Source of the DNA: Halomicrobium zhouii
GTDB taxonomy: Archaea > Halobacteriota > Halobacteria > Halobacteriales > Haloarculaceae
Direction of reading: 5' to 3'
Assembly: GCF_900114435.1 (NCBI RefSeq)
Contig: NZ_FOZK01000001.1
Coordinates: 1,521,854-1,585,853, forward strand
Length of the DNA: 64,000 nt
Numbering within the stretch: position 1 is the first letter of the stretch; each line of letters starts with the position of its first letter. The notes beneath the pieces are model-generated. The model saw only the letters and a list, made by a program, of their open reading frames with translations, was not told the DNA's origin and ran no database searches. The translations under genes and the position numbers were made by a program. Below, in pieces: positions 24,630 through 33,143 of this stretch.

Positions 24630-24784
24630 GAAAGCTCCCTCCCGCCCGGGTCGGCTGACTAATCGGGAGAAACGGGCGGGACTGAAAGGGGCGGCCTGCT
24701 GAACGAACCCCGGCGAAGTAAGTACCGCAGGCCGAAGGCCGAGGAACGCAGCGAGCCGCGGGAGTTCAGCAGGCCGGGGCTTTC
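24630..24784 (+). ncRNA. Candidate structured RNA element, subtype 1, copy C
   Basis: The closing stem GAAAGCTCC (24630-24638) pairs with GGGGCTTTC (24776-24784, one G-U). Hairpin 1 is CCCGCCCG/CGGGCGGG (24641-24648/24673-24680), then ACTGAAAGGGG (24681-24691). A 12-bp stem GGCCTGCTGAAC/GTTCAGCAGGCC (24693-24704/24764-24775) encloses GAACCCCGGCGAAGTAAG (24705-24722), a GGCC-GAA-GGCC hairpin, and CGCAGCGAGCCGCGGGA (24747-24763). The last two blocks, ACTGAAAGGGG and GGGGCTTTC recur in copy D with a different 12-bp stem. It fills the gap after the permease gene; no protein is encoded. Confidence 0.7.
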
Positions 24785-24865
24785 CTTTGTTGTTGGTAAC
24801 GTCGTCAGTAGTTCCGTCGGTACTGACCGATCAACACGGTAGTTCCACCACTCACCGAAACTATC

Positions 24866-25849
24866 TCAGATATAGCCACGCCGCCGGAAGTGAGCGGCCA
24901 TCGCCACGGCGATGAGGGCCATCACGACGAGGACGGCCGGGTAGCCGTAGCCCCAGCCGAGTTCGGGCATGTTGTACGGGCTGGCGGCCGGATCGAAGTT
25001 CATGCCGTAGACGCCGGCGACGAAGGTCAGCGGGATGAAGATGGTCGCGACGACGGTCAGGGTCTTCATCACTTCGTTCGTCGACTGGGAGAGGGCGTTG
25101 AGGTAGATGTCGCGCGCTCCGCTGACCAGGTCGCGGTAGGTCTCGGTGAGGTCGGCGATCTGGACGAGGTGGTCGTAGACGTCGCGGAAGTACTTCTCCG
25201 TGTCCGGGTCGACCTCGTCGGGGTCGCCGCGGGCGAGGACGCCGACGGCCTCGCGGGCGGGCCACACCTGCTTGCGGAAGGAGAGCAGTTCGCGTCGGAC
25301 GCTGTTGATCCGTTCGAGGGTCGCCCTGTCGGGGGTCTCCAGGACGTCCTCCTCGATGGCCTCGATCTCGTCCTCGATGCGGTCCAGCAGGTCGAAGTAG
25401 TCGTCGACGACGACGTCGATGATTCGGTAGGCGGTGAAGTCGGCGCCGCGGTGGAGCAGGCGCTCGTCGCCGGAGGCGACGGCCCTCCTGACGCGCTCGA
25501 CGACGGGTGCTGCGCCGGTGGTGACGGAGACGATCCAGTCGTCACCGAGAAAGATCCCGACCGGCGAGGTGGCGACCTCCTCCCGGAACGTCGTCTCGCC
25601 GCGGGCCAGCGTCGCGGTCTTGAGCAGCACGAACGTGTGGTCGGGGAACTCCTCGGTCTTCGCCCGGACGTCGTTCCCGAGGTCATCGATAGCCAGGCCG
25701 TGGATGTCGAACTCGTCAGCGATGGCATCGAGTTCCGCGTCGGTGACCTCGGTCGCGTGGATCCAGGTCGTGCCAGCGGCGGCCCTGGCCGAGGCGAGGT
25801 CGTCGTACTCGGTCGTCTCGCCGTCGCCGTAGACGATAGCGGTGATCAT
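24866..25849 (-). CDS. corA: CorA-family magnesium/cobalt channel
   Basis: This 327-residue protein has the CorA layout: a large cytoplasmic alpha/beta domain and long helices (residues 1-260), then two C-terminal membrane helices with the selectivity motif YGMNF between them and a basic FRRRGYI tail. CorA pentamers conduct Mg2+ into the cell. The frame is open to 25909, but the ATG at 25849 (MITAIVYGDGETTEYDDL) fits the family N-terminus. Its stop lies ~80 bp from structured element C. Confidence 0.9.
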   Translation of the reverse strand: MITAIVYGDGETTEYDDLASARAAAGTTWIHATEVTDAELDAIADEFDIHGLAIDDLGNDVRAKTEEFPDHTFVLLKTATLARGETTFREEVATSPVGIFLGDDWIVSVTTGAAPVVERVRRAVASGDERLLHRGADFTAYRIIDVVVDDYFDLLDRIEDEIEAIEEDVLETPDRATLERINSVRRELLSFRKQVWPAREAVGVLARGDPDEVDPDTEKYFRDVYDHLVQIADLTETYRDLVSGARDIYLNALSQSTNEVMKTLTVVATIFIPLTFVAGVYGMNFDPAASPYNMPELGWGYGYPAVLVVMALIAVAMAAHFRRRGYI

Positions 25850-25978
25850 GGGGAACCGGTGGTTCTCGTCGCTCTCACGCCAGCGCGTGTGATTGGCATG
25901 GCTCTCCAATGTCTCCGGTCGCCAAAAAGCGTTGGCGCGTCGGGGATCCGATCGTCACCCAGCACCGGCCGGTCCCGC

Positions 25979-26614
25979 TCAGTGCTGGATGCCGCTGAGC
26001 AGGACGTCCTGTCTGTCTTCCTCGTCGGGCAGTTGCTGGGGGTGGACGGCGATTCCGACGACGACGTCGCCCTCGTGGGTGAACTTGGTCACGTGGACGT
26101 AGACGCCGACGTCGTCCCCGCCGACGGTCGTCGTTCCCGAGAACTTCACAACCTCTCGCTCGGCCCCGAGGATGGGGACCGTCCGATTGCTGTCCCGCGA
26201 GACGTCGTCGATTCCGGCGTACTGCTGGGCGACTTCGGTCACGACGCGGCGTTCAGACCAGTCCGTGGCCGGATTCAGCGCCTGACCAGCCATCTCGATT
26301 TGCGGCGTCGTGAACACGATGACGCGGCCGAGTTCCCGGTCGCCGAACGGACCCAGCGAGAGCGTCCGGTTGTACTGCGTGACGTGGTTGATAACGCGGA
26401 CGGTCCGTTCCTGCCCGGCGACGGAGACGTTTCTGGAGATGACCTGCGTGTCCGAGTTGGACAGCTCGTAGCCCGACCCGTCGAGGGCCGTCTCGGAGAC
26501 GTTCGCCTCGGCGGATTCGAACGTCGGCGTGTTGCCCAGTACCAGGTCGACGCAGCCGGCCGTCGCGACGAGCAGTGCCAGCAGCGCGATTCCCAGCGTC
26601 TTTCGGCGGTTCAT
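25979..26614 (-). CDS. DUF6517-like lipoprotein
   Basis: This 211-residue exported protein starts MNRRKTLGIALLALLVATAGC, a lipoprotein signal with the lipobox ATAGC, so Cys21 is probably lipidated and the protein anchored outside the membrane. The remainder is beta-rich and well conserved among haloarchaea (recalled as DUF6517). No catalytic residues are apparent. It is monocistronic, between corA and cysS. Confidence 0.82.
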   Translation of the reverse strand: MNRRKTLGIALLALLVATAGCVDLVLGNTPTFESAEANVSETALDGSGYELSNSDTQVISRNVSVAGQERTVRVINHVTQYNRTLSLGPFGDRELGRVIVFTTPQIEMAGQALNPATDWSERRVVTEVAQQYAGIDDVSRDSNRTVPILGAEREVVKFSGTTTVGGDDVGVYVHVTKFTHEGDVVVGIAVHPQQLPDEEDRQDVLLSGIQH

Positions 26615-26725
26615 ACCCGGTTGCTAGGCGTTACTCACCGATAAAGGTCGTCACTGGGGACAGATCCTGACGGAGCGGCGACGTGTCGACCGAAACAGAC
26701 GAACTGCGGAGGCCGTCGCGTGGCG

Positions 26726-28213
26726 TCACTCGATCCGGTACGTCGGGCCGTCGTCGGTGTCCTGTACCTCCACGCCGAGGGCCTCGACCTCGTCGCGGAG
26801 TTCGTCGGCCCGTTCGTAGTTCCCGGCCTCCCGCTCGCGTTCCCGGAGGTCGAGCACGAGTTCGACCAGGTCCTCGGCGACGGAGACGTCGCCGCCAGCC
26901 GACTCGTCGCCGAAGGAGAGGCCCAGCACGTCGCCGCCGAACTCCTCCAGCGTCTCGATTGTCTCCCGGAGGCCCTGGTAGTCGAAGGTGTCGGCGCCGT
27001 CGACGTGGACGTTGACCGCGCCGACCAGTTCGGTCAGCGCCGCGAGTGCCTTGCGGGTGTTGAAGTCGTCGTTCATCGCTCGCTCGAACTCGCCGCGCGC
27101 CGAGGCGACCGCCGCTCGCAACGACTCGTCCCGCGTGGTGGCGTAGGCGTCCACGTCGTCGCACGCGTCGACGGCTCGCTCGTACCCCCGCTCCAGCGTC
27201 TCCCAGCGCTCGGTTGCCTCGGCGATGGTCTCCTCGCTGTAGACGGCGCGGTTGTGGTACGCCGTCGAGAGCAGGAACGTCCGCACGACGTCGGCGCCGT
27301 ACTCCTCGACGGCGGCCTGGGTGGTGAAGAAGTTCCCCAGCGAGGAGGACATCTTCTCGCCTTTCGTCTCCAGCAGGCGGACGTGGAGCCAGTACTTCGC
27401 GAACTGCTCGCCCGAGGCGGCCTCGCTCTGGGCGATCTCGTTCTCGTGGTGGGGGAAGACCAGGTCCTGGCCGCCGGCGTGGACGTCGATGGACTCGTCG
27501 AGGTGCGTCATGCTCATCGCCGAGCACTCGATGTGCCAGCCCGGTCGGCCCTCGCCCCACGGTGAGTTCCAGGTCTGGGCGGTCTCGCAGGCCTCCTCGG
27601 CCGGTGCGGCGCCCTCGTGGCGGTGGTTTTCGATGGCCGCGGGGTCGACGCCGTCGTCCTTCCAGAGCGCGAAGTCCGCGGGGTTACGTTTCTCCGATTG
27701 CTCGTCGGGGTCGCCCTGTGCTTCGATTTCGTCGACCTGCTGGTTCGAGAGCTTGCCGTAGTCTTCGAAGCTGGTGACGTCGAAGTACACCGAGCCGTTC
27801 GATTCGTAGGCGTACCCATTCTCGACGAGCGTCTCGACGAGGTCGACGATCTGGGGGACGTGCTCGGAGACCCGCGGGTACACCTCGGCGCGGTCGAGGT
27901 TCAGCGCCCGCATGTCGTCGATGACCGACTGGACGTAGTGGCGGGCCACGTCGGCCTCGCTGTCACCGACTTCGCCGACGCGGGCGACGATCTTCTCGTT
28001 GACGTCGGTGAAGTTCTCCACGTGACGGACGTCGTAGCCCAGCCAGCGGAGCCAGCGGCACATCACGTCGACGTGGACCCAGCCGCGCGCGTGGCCCAGG
28101 TGAGAGGGGTCGGAGGTCGTCAGGCCGCAGTAGTAGAACAGCACCGAATCGGGATCCCGTGGTTCGAAGGCCTCTTTCTCACCCGTCAGCGTGTTCGTCA
28201 CGCGCAGCGTCAT
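26726..28213 (-). CDS. cysS: Cysteinyl-tRNA synthetase
   Basis: This 495-residue class-I synthetase charges tRNA-Cys. The HIGH motif is HLGHARGW (~38-45) and KMSKS is KMSSS within GEKMSSSLGNFF. Zinc ligands occur in YYCGLT (~28) and WHIECSAMS (~225). The C-terminal anticodon-binding region is helical and acidic (DLREREREAGNYERADELRD). Length is typical. It is divergent from the beta-propeller lipoprotein gene. Confidence 0.97.
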   Translation of the reverse strand: MTLRVTNTLTGEKEAFEPRDPDSVLFYYCGLTTSDPSHLGHARGWVHVDVMCRWLRWLGYDVRHVENFTDVNEKIVARVGEVGDSEADVARHYVQSVIDDMRALNLDRAEVYPRVSEHVPQIVDLVETLVENGYAYESNGSVYFDVTSFEDYGKLSNQQVDEIEAQGDPDEQSEKRNPADFALWKDDGVDPAAIENHRHEGAAPAEEACETAQTWNSPWGEGRPGWHIECSAMSMTHLDESIDVHAGGQDLVFPHHENEIAQSEAASGEQFAKYWLHVRLLETKGEKMSSSLGNFFTTQAAVEEYGADVVRTFLLSTAYHNRAVYSEETIAEATERWETLERGYERAVDACDDVDAYATTRDESLRAAVASARGEFERAMNDDFNTRKALAALTELVGAVNVHVDGADTFDYQGLRETIETLEEFGGDVLGLSFGDESAGGDVSVAEDLVELVLDLREREREAGNYERADELRDEVEALGVEVQDTDDGPTYRIE

Positions 28214-28342
28214 TGTGAACGAAAAGTCGGTCGGGGCGCTTCAAACCGTCGAATGGCGGCGAACGAGTGTGTCGTGTCGGTCCGTTCCAGCGGGGACGGA
28301 GAGTCGTCAGGATTATGTCGTGACTGCAGGTTTGCACAGTCG

Positions 28343-29524
28343 ATGCCCTCCAGACGAGCCTTCCTCTCCGGCGTGGGAGCAGTCACGATCACCGCGACGG
28401 CGGGGTGCCTCGACGGCGCGACGCCGTACTACGCCGGCCAGGACGACCCCGATACCAGCTGGTGGCCCCAGCCGACCTTCGACCGATACGGAACCTGCTA
28501 CAACCCGCAGTCGGTCGGTCCCACCGACGGCGTCAGCGAGCGCTGGAGCGTGGAGATATCCAGCCCGTCGGCGCGACCGGTCGTCGCCGATGGCACCGCG
28601 CTCCTCCCGACGGCCGACGGCGTGGTGGCCGTCTCGGCAGCCACCGGTGACGAGCAGTGGCGCGAGCGCGGCGATGACGACGACCCGGTGCTGTGGCCCC
28701 GCGACGTCCTCGTGCACGACGGCACCGTCTACGTCGCCGTTATCGGCGAGACGGGGATATACGCACTGGATCTGGAGACGGGCGAGCGTCGGTGGACCTT
28801 CTCCGAACCCGACCACGGCGTCCAGACGCTGCTGATCGAACCCCGTGATGGGTATCCGATGCTGTTCGCCGGCGCCCACGACACCGTCTACGGGCTCGAC
28901 CCGGAAACCGGCGAGCGTCGGTGGCGCCGCGAGGTGTTCGGAGAGGTGATGGGTCTCGTGCTCGGAATTCCAGAACTGCTCGTCGCGACGCAAGGTGGCG
29001 AACTGTACGCACTCTCCCGCGACGACGGGAAGGGGTACTGGCGGCGGAACTTCCACGGGATGTGTACCGCACTGGGGACGACAACCTGGGGTGGGCCGTA
29101 CGTGAGCTTTTTCGGCGGCCCCACGTATCGGCTCGACGACTACGGGAAAATCGAGTGGCGGGCTGACAGTTACACCAGGGGCTCGTTCGTCCTCACTGGC
29201 GATACGATATTCACGGCCGGACACCGGCTCCAGGCCCGGAAATCGAGCGGCGGTGACGAACGGTGGACCGCCGGTGAGACGACGGACTGCGGTCCGGCGG
29301 CAGCGGGCGAAACGGTCTACGCCGCCAGCGACACCGCGGTGACAGCATACCGGTTCGACGGGGGCACCGGCGTCGGGCCACTCCGCACCAGTGCGAAGCG
29401 GTGGTCCCACGAGGTCGAAGGCCGGCCGGCAAAAGGGATCGCAGTCGCAGACGGTGCGGTGTTCGTCCTGACCGAGGGCGGCAACGAGACATCTTCGATG
29501 GCCTACGCGCTGGAGTCGGCGTGA
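28343..29524 (+). CDS. PQQ-like beta-propeller lipoprotein
   Basis: This 393-residue protein starts MPSRRAFLSGVGAVTITATAGC, a Tat signal with a lipobox, so it is exported folded and lipid-anchored at the cell surface. The rest holds repeated beta-propeller blades with the PQQ-repeat consensus (YALDLETGERRWTFSEP; VYGLDPETGERRWRREVF). Such proteins are common haloarchaeal surface proteins; cofactor binding and enzymatic role are not evident. The open frame from 27617 is antisense to cysS and not used. Confidence 0.85.
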   Translation: MPSRRAFLSGVGAVTITATAGCLDGATPYYAGQDDPDTSWWPQPTFDRYGTCYNPQSVGPTDGVSERWSVEISSPSARPVVADGTALLPTADGVVAVSAATGDEQWRERGDDDDPVLWPRDVLVHDGTVYVAVIGETGIYALDLETGERRWTFSEPDHGVQTLLIEPRDGYPMLFAGAHDTVYGLDPETGERRWRREVFGEVMGLVLGIPELLVATQGGELYALSRDDGKGYWRRNFHGMCTALGTTTWGGPYVSFFGGPTYRLDDYGKIEWRADSYTRGSFVLTGDTIFTAGHRLQARKSSGGDERWTAGETTDCGPAAAGETVYAASDTAVTAYRFDGGTGVGPLRTSAKRWSHEVEGRPAKGIAVADGAVFVLTEGGNETSSMAYALESA

Positions 29525-29530
29525 CGCAAT

Positions 29531-30013
29531 TCAGGCGTCGACGGCCGCCTCGACCGCCCTGATAGCGTCAGCCCCGACTCGTCGTTCGACGACGACCACG
29601 ATGGCGTCTTCCGTGACGCCTGCCGCTTCCACCTCGATACCGGCAGTCTCCAGGCGTCCCAGGACGCGCCGCAGGACGCCCGCGTCGACCGACCCCGAGC
29701 CGACGATGGCTGTGGACCCGCCGCCCTCCGCGGCGAAGCCGACCTCGCCGACGGCGAGTAGGGGCTCCGCGCCGGCCGCGGGGCCGATTCCGCTCTTCAT
29801 CGACACCCGGACGTCGCCGCCCGCCGGTTCGAACTCGTCGAGTTCGTCGCCGAAGCGCCGCAGCGCGGTCGCGATGGCGTCGCGTTCGCCCTCGACCGGG
29901 AGGTACCGGGCCGCCGCACTGTAGTTGAGCACGCCCGCCCGGAGCGCGTCGAAGAGGAACGGTTCGTCGCGGACCGCGTCGCGGGTCCGCTGGGCGAGAG
30001 ATTTCGATCGCAT
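29531..30013 (-). CDS. Conserved haloarchaeal protein (DUF7523-like), possible ACT-like domain
   Basis: This 160-residue protein starts at the ATG at 30013 (MRSKSLAQRTRDAVRDEPFL); the 29 preceding codons in frame are atypical. The N-terminal half is helical with a conserved RAGVLNYSAAARYLP segment that looks like a small DNA-binding or recognition helix. The C-terminal half is alpha/beta (TAIVGSGSVDAGVLRRVL...IVVVVERRVGADAIRAV) and ACT-like. Function unknown; a regulatory role is only a guess. It converges on the propeller gene with a six-base gap. Confidence 0.7.
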   Translation of the reverse strand: MRSKSLAQRTRDAVRDEPFLFDALRAGVLNYSAAARYLPVEGERDAIATALRRFGDELDEFEPAGGDVRVSMKSGIGPAAGAEPLLAVGEVGFAAEGGGSTAIVGSGSVDAGVLRRVLGRLETAGIEVEAAGVTEDAIVVVVERRVGADAIRAVEAAVDA

Positions 30014-30120
30014 GTCCCTCTTCGAGTGGTGTATCCCCAAAAGTGGCGCGGGTTTGGAGTATGGGTGACCGATTGGCATTGCAGCGAGAGAACAACGCAA
30101 ATTGAAACCGCGAACATCGA

Positions 30121-30323
30121 GAAAGCCCCGACCGCGTGACCTCCCGCGGCTCGCTGCGGGTGGTTCGAGAGACGCTCCGCGTCTCTCGTCATCACGAAAG
30201 AGCGGAGCTCTTTCGAAAGACTTCGCTCCCTCCGGTCGCTGCAGTCCTTACGTCGCCGGGGTTCGGCCACGCGGTCACCCCTTTCAGTCCCACCCGGCCT
30301 GGACAATCAAGCCGGGCGGGGCT
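30121..30323 (-). ncRNA. Candidate structured RNA element, subtype 1, copy D
   Basis: On the minus strand: hairpin CCCGCCCGGC/GCCGGGTGGG (30320-30311/30298-30289), then ACTGAAAGGGG (30288-30278). The 12-bp stem GACCGCGTGGCC/GGTCACGCGGTC (30276-30265/30141-30130) encloses GAACCCCGGCGACGTAAG (30264-30247), three extra hairpins, and CGCAGCGAGCCGCGGGA (30158-30142). It ends GGGGCTTTC (30129-30121). Conserved blocks match copy C almost base for base while the stem sequence is different. It lies in the 416-bp gap upstream of the DUF7523-like gene on its strand, so it could also act as its leader. Confidence 0.7.
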
Positions 30324-30429
30324 GTCTGGTTGTTCGTTCCGTTGTTGCCATCACAGGCGGGTACACACTCTCGTACCCAACTAGTCCAGCGAAGCCCCTA
30401 AGTCTCGGCTCACGCAAGGACAACCCAAC

Positions 30430-31305
30430 ATGCAAGCGCTGGTCATCGCGGCCCACGGGTCGCACCTCAACGCCGGGTCCTCACAGCCCACGTTCGACCA
30501 CGCGGACACCATCCGGGCGGTGGGCGCGTTCGACGAGGTTCGCGAGTCCTTCTGGAAGGAAGAGCCCTCCTTCCGGGAGGTGCTCAGGACCGTCGACGCC
30601 GACGAGGTGTACGTCGTCCCGCTGTTCATCTCGGAGGGCTACTTTACCGAGCAGGTCATCCCGCGGGAGCTCCGCCTCGACGGCTGGGACCCCGAGGACT
30701 GGGACTCCGACGGGACGAGCGCGACCCACACGACGCTGACCGCGAGCGACACCGGTCAGACCGTCCACTACTGCGGCCCGGTCGGGACGCACGACTCGAT
30801 GAGCGACGTCATCGTCCAGCGGGCGGAGTCGGTGACGGGCGACCCCGACGTGGGCGATGGGTTTGGCCTGGCCGTCGTGGGTCACGGCACCGAGCGCAAC
30901 GAGAACAGCGCGAAGGCTATCGAGTACCACGCCGACCGCATCCGGGAGTCCGGCCGCTTCGACGAGGTCCAGGCGCTGTTCATGGACGAGGACCCGGAGG
31001 TCGACGACGTCACCGACTTCTTCGAGAGCGACGATATCGTCGTCGTCCCGCTGTTCGTCGCCGACGGCTTCCACACCCAGGAGGACATCCCCGAGGACAT
31101 GGGGCTGACCGACGACTACCGGACGGGCTGGGAGACGCCGGCCGAAGTCGACGGCCACCGCATCTGGTACTCCGGCGCGGTCGGGACGGAGCCGCTGATG
31201 GCCGACGTGGTACTGGAACGGGCGGCCGACGCGGGCGCGGACGTCGAGGCCGCGATAGACGAAGTGCGGTCGACGGCCGGCGGATCGCCGGCCTCGGGGG
31301 ACTGA
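30430..31305 (+). CDS. cbiX: CbiX/SirB-family chelatase-like protein
   Basis: This 291-residue protein holds two CbiX-like halves: VIAAHGSHLNAG at residues 3-14 with the metal-binding His, and LAVVGHGTERNENS (~140-155) with VVPLFVADGFHTQEDIPED (~200). Type-II chelatases insert cobalt, nickel or iron into sirohydrochlorin for B12, F430 or siroheme. The next gene is a DR2241-family protein, usually found beside CbiX in haloarchaea. B12 relevance fits the cobalamin-dependent mutase at 44 kb, but the metal is not proven. Confidence 0.88.
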   Translation: MQALVIAAHGSHLNAGSSQPTFDHADTIRAVGAFDEVRESFWKEEPSFREVLRTVDADEVYVVPLFISEGYFTEQVIPRELRLDGWDPEDWDSDGTSATHTTLTASDTGQTVHYCGPVGTHDSMSDVIVQRAESVTGDPDVGDGFGLAVVGHGTERNENSAKAIEYHADRIRESGRFDEVQALFMDEDPEVDDVTDFFESDDIVVVPLFVADGFHTQEDIPEDMGLTDDYRTGWETPAEVDGHRIWYSGAVGTEPLMADVVLERAADAGADVEAAIDEVRSTAGGSPASGD

Positions 31306-31307
31306 CG

Positions 31308-32453
31308 ATGCGGGACGACCAGGTCGCGGCCGCCGAGGACGCGGCCATCGACGGCATCGACTTCGACGGACTCCGGATCTCGCCGGCCGGCGCGGAGTAC
31401 CACCTCCTGATCGGTGACGGGAAGCCCCGCTCGGTCGCGAACGACGAACTCGGGGCGGCACTGTCGGCCCACGCCAACTACGTCACGAACTGGTACTACT
31501 GGCACGCCGTCGCCCCGCAGAAAGCGGACCGCTGGGCGTTTCTCCGGTGGGTCGAGCACGCCGAGGATCTCGGCGTCGAGCGCCGGTACGCCGCGATGGC
31601 CGACGGCAAGTTCGCCCGGAACTGGGGGCAGCTCAGGATAACGGTCACCATCGACGCGGACGGCGAACGCCGGTACGGACTCCGCCACGTGGACGACGCC
31701 GACGAGCCCGACACGACCCTCGACTCCCACGACGACCCGCTCGACGCGCGGACGCTGACCAAGTACGACGACGACGGCCAGTTCCGGCCGCTCAAGACCG
31801 CGCCGACGCTCCAGACCGGCTGGCAGTTCACGGACCTCTCCGGCGCCGCCCTCGTCGAGGCGGTCGACTTCTTCTACCCGGCGACGGTCACCAACTGGCA
31901 TCGGGAGCGAGGGGCTGAACGGAGTGACGCCCCGGCCGGGCGAGCGGGAGCGGAGCGACACGCGAGCCAGGAGGGCGACCTCGACGTCTCCCACTGGCGC
32001 GAGACGATGGAGCGCCAGACCGGCATGTACGGGCTCGTCCAGACCTGGGACCGCGGTGAGGGCCACGAACACGTCGAGTGGGTCGCCGAAGCCTGCTGTG
32101 ACGACTCCCAGTGTCTCAAACGCCGGGAGTGGCAGTACGACGAGGAGACGGAACTCGACGCGCCCGGCGGCGAGGGTGAGTTCCCGTGTCGCGAACCCTG
32201 CTCGCTCGTCGTCGCTGCCGCGCGCGAGTGGACGAAGCTCGAATCCGAGGAGTCACGGACCTACGAGTTCGAGCTGACGCCCAGCGAGAAAGAACAGATC
32301 GAGACGATCATCGACGCCGTCGCCGACGGCAGGGCCGACGAAATAAGGGACGCGGACGTCTCCGACGGCGCCAACCGCTACCGGGCCCGGTTCCTCCGCG
32401 CGAAGCTGTTCGACGAGGACGGCAACCTGGGCGGCGTGGAGACGGGCGAGTAG
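31308..32453 (+). CDS. DR2241-family protein (CbiX partner)
   Basis: This 381-residue protein starts two bases after cbiX stops and is probably co-transcribed with it. DR2241-family proteins are associated with CbiX and carry clustered cysteines; here EACCDDSQCLKRREW and EFPCREPCSLVVAAAREW (residues ~262-310) could bind an iron-sulfur cluster. The middle contains a 25-residue Arg/Ala/Glu-rich insert (~199-223) encoded by hairpin-like repeat DNA. Exact role in cobalamin or siroheme synthesis is unknown. Confidence 0.8.
   Translation: MRDDQVAAAEDAAIDGIDFDGLRISPAGAEYHLLIGDGKPRSVANDELGAALSAHANYVTNWYYWHAVAPQKADRWAFLRWVEHAEDLGVERRYAAMADGKFARNWGQLRITVTIDADGERRYGLRHVDDADEPDTTLDSHDDPLDARTLTKYDDDGQFRPLKTAPTLQTGWQFTDLSGAALVEAVDFFYPATVTNWHRERGAERSDAPAGRAGAERHASQEGDLDVSHWRETMERQTGMYGLVQTWDRGEGHEHVEWVAEACCDDSQCLKRREWQYDEETELDAPGGEGEFPCREPCSLVVAAAREWTKLESEESRTYEFELTPSEKEQIETIIDAVADGRADEIRDADVSDGANRYRARFLRAKLFDEDGNLGGVETGE
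31902..31976 (+). repeat. Hairpin-type repeat inserted in frame in the DR2241 gene
   Basis: These 75 bases include GGGGC-TGAACGGAGTGAC-GCCCC (31911-31933), the same GAACGGAGTGA-type palindrome seen in intergenic arrays of this genome. They encode RERGAERSDAPAGRAGAERH and five more residues, unlike the flanking acidic sequence. The frame is kept (75 = 25 codons). Confidence 0.6.
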
Positions 32454-32476
32454 TCAGCGTCGAGACGGGCGCGTAG

Positions 32477-33037
32477 TCACTCCGCGTACGCCAGGAAGAG
32501 ACCGACGAGTACCGCGAAGAAGACGACGGCCGAGCCGAACTGGACGATCGGTGACTGGACGACGGCGACCACCGCGGCGGCGAGCAACAGCGCGACCCCG
32601 GCCAGCAGGAACACCGGTGAGCCGATGCGGTCGGCCAGGGAGGGACCGCTGCTCGACTCGGGTTCCTTCGGCTGGGGCTTCGAGAGCGACTCGTCGACCT
32701 GAACCGGCTGCTCGGATTCAGCAGGCTCCACGAGGTCGACGTCGACGTAGCGCGTCTCGGCGCCGTAGCTCGTGACGACCTTGAGCTTGCCGTGGCCCGT
32801 CGCGCCGCGGTCGACGGTGACCCGAACGGGGCGTTCCGACTCGGCCTGGACGTAGTGGTTGTTCGCGTCGAGGGTCGCCAGGCGTGAGAGCGGATCGTCG
32901 AGGTGGAGGTGGACGTGGACCGCCTCGCCGTGGTTGACCAGCAGGACGTCGAACGACCCGTCGGTCTCGATTCCGGTCGGCACGTCCAGCGAGTGGAGGG
33001 ACTCGCGGTTGAGGTGGACGGGCAGCGTGTCTGGCAC
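32477..33037 (-). CDS. Haloarchaeal membrane-anchored protein (DUF7524-like)
   Basis: This 186-residue protein uses a GTG start at 33037, chosen because a T-rich TATA-like element (CTTTTTCTA) lies ~30 bases upstream and earlier codons are Arg/Ser-rich. A beta-rich N-terminal domain (VHVHLHLDDPLSRLATLDAN) precedes a Ser/Pro/Glu linker and two C-terminal membrane helices. I recall this as family DUF7524; function unknown. Confidence 0.7.
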   Translation of the reverse strand: MPDTLPVHLNRESLHSLDVPTGIETDGSFDVLLVNHGEAVHVHLHLDDPLSRLATLDANNHYVQAESERPVRVTVDRGATGHGKLKVVTSYGAETRYVDVDLVEPAESEQPVQVDESLSKPQPKEPESSSGPSLADRIGSPVFLLAGVALLLAAAVVAVVQSPIVQFGSAVVFFAVLVGLFLAYAE

Positions 33038-33143
33038 GATACTGTCTCTCCGGCGGGACGGTAGAAAAAGGTTGATACTGCCCGAAAACCGGTGAGCGAT
33101 ACTATAAGCGGGTGACGATTCAGTAGCGATCCGTCCGGCGTTC

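Noticed and set aside
24630-24784. TnpB/IS605-type guide RNA or transposon end
   Set aside because: No tnpA or tnpB gene or remnant is near any of the four copies, so this explanation is not supported by the window, although it cannot be excluded for distant relatives.
27617-28342. Upstream extension of the beta-propeller gene
   Set aside because: It is antisense to cysS and lacks the Tat lipoprotein signal, which begins at 28343.
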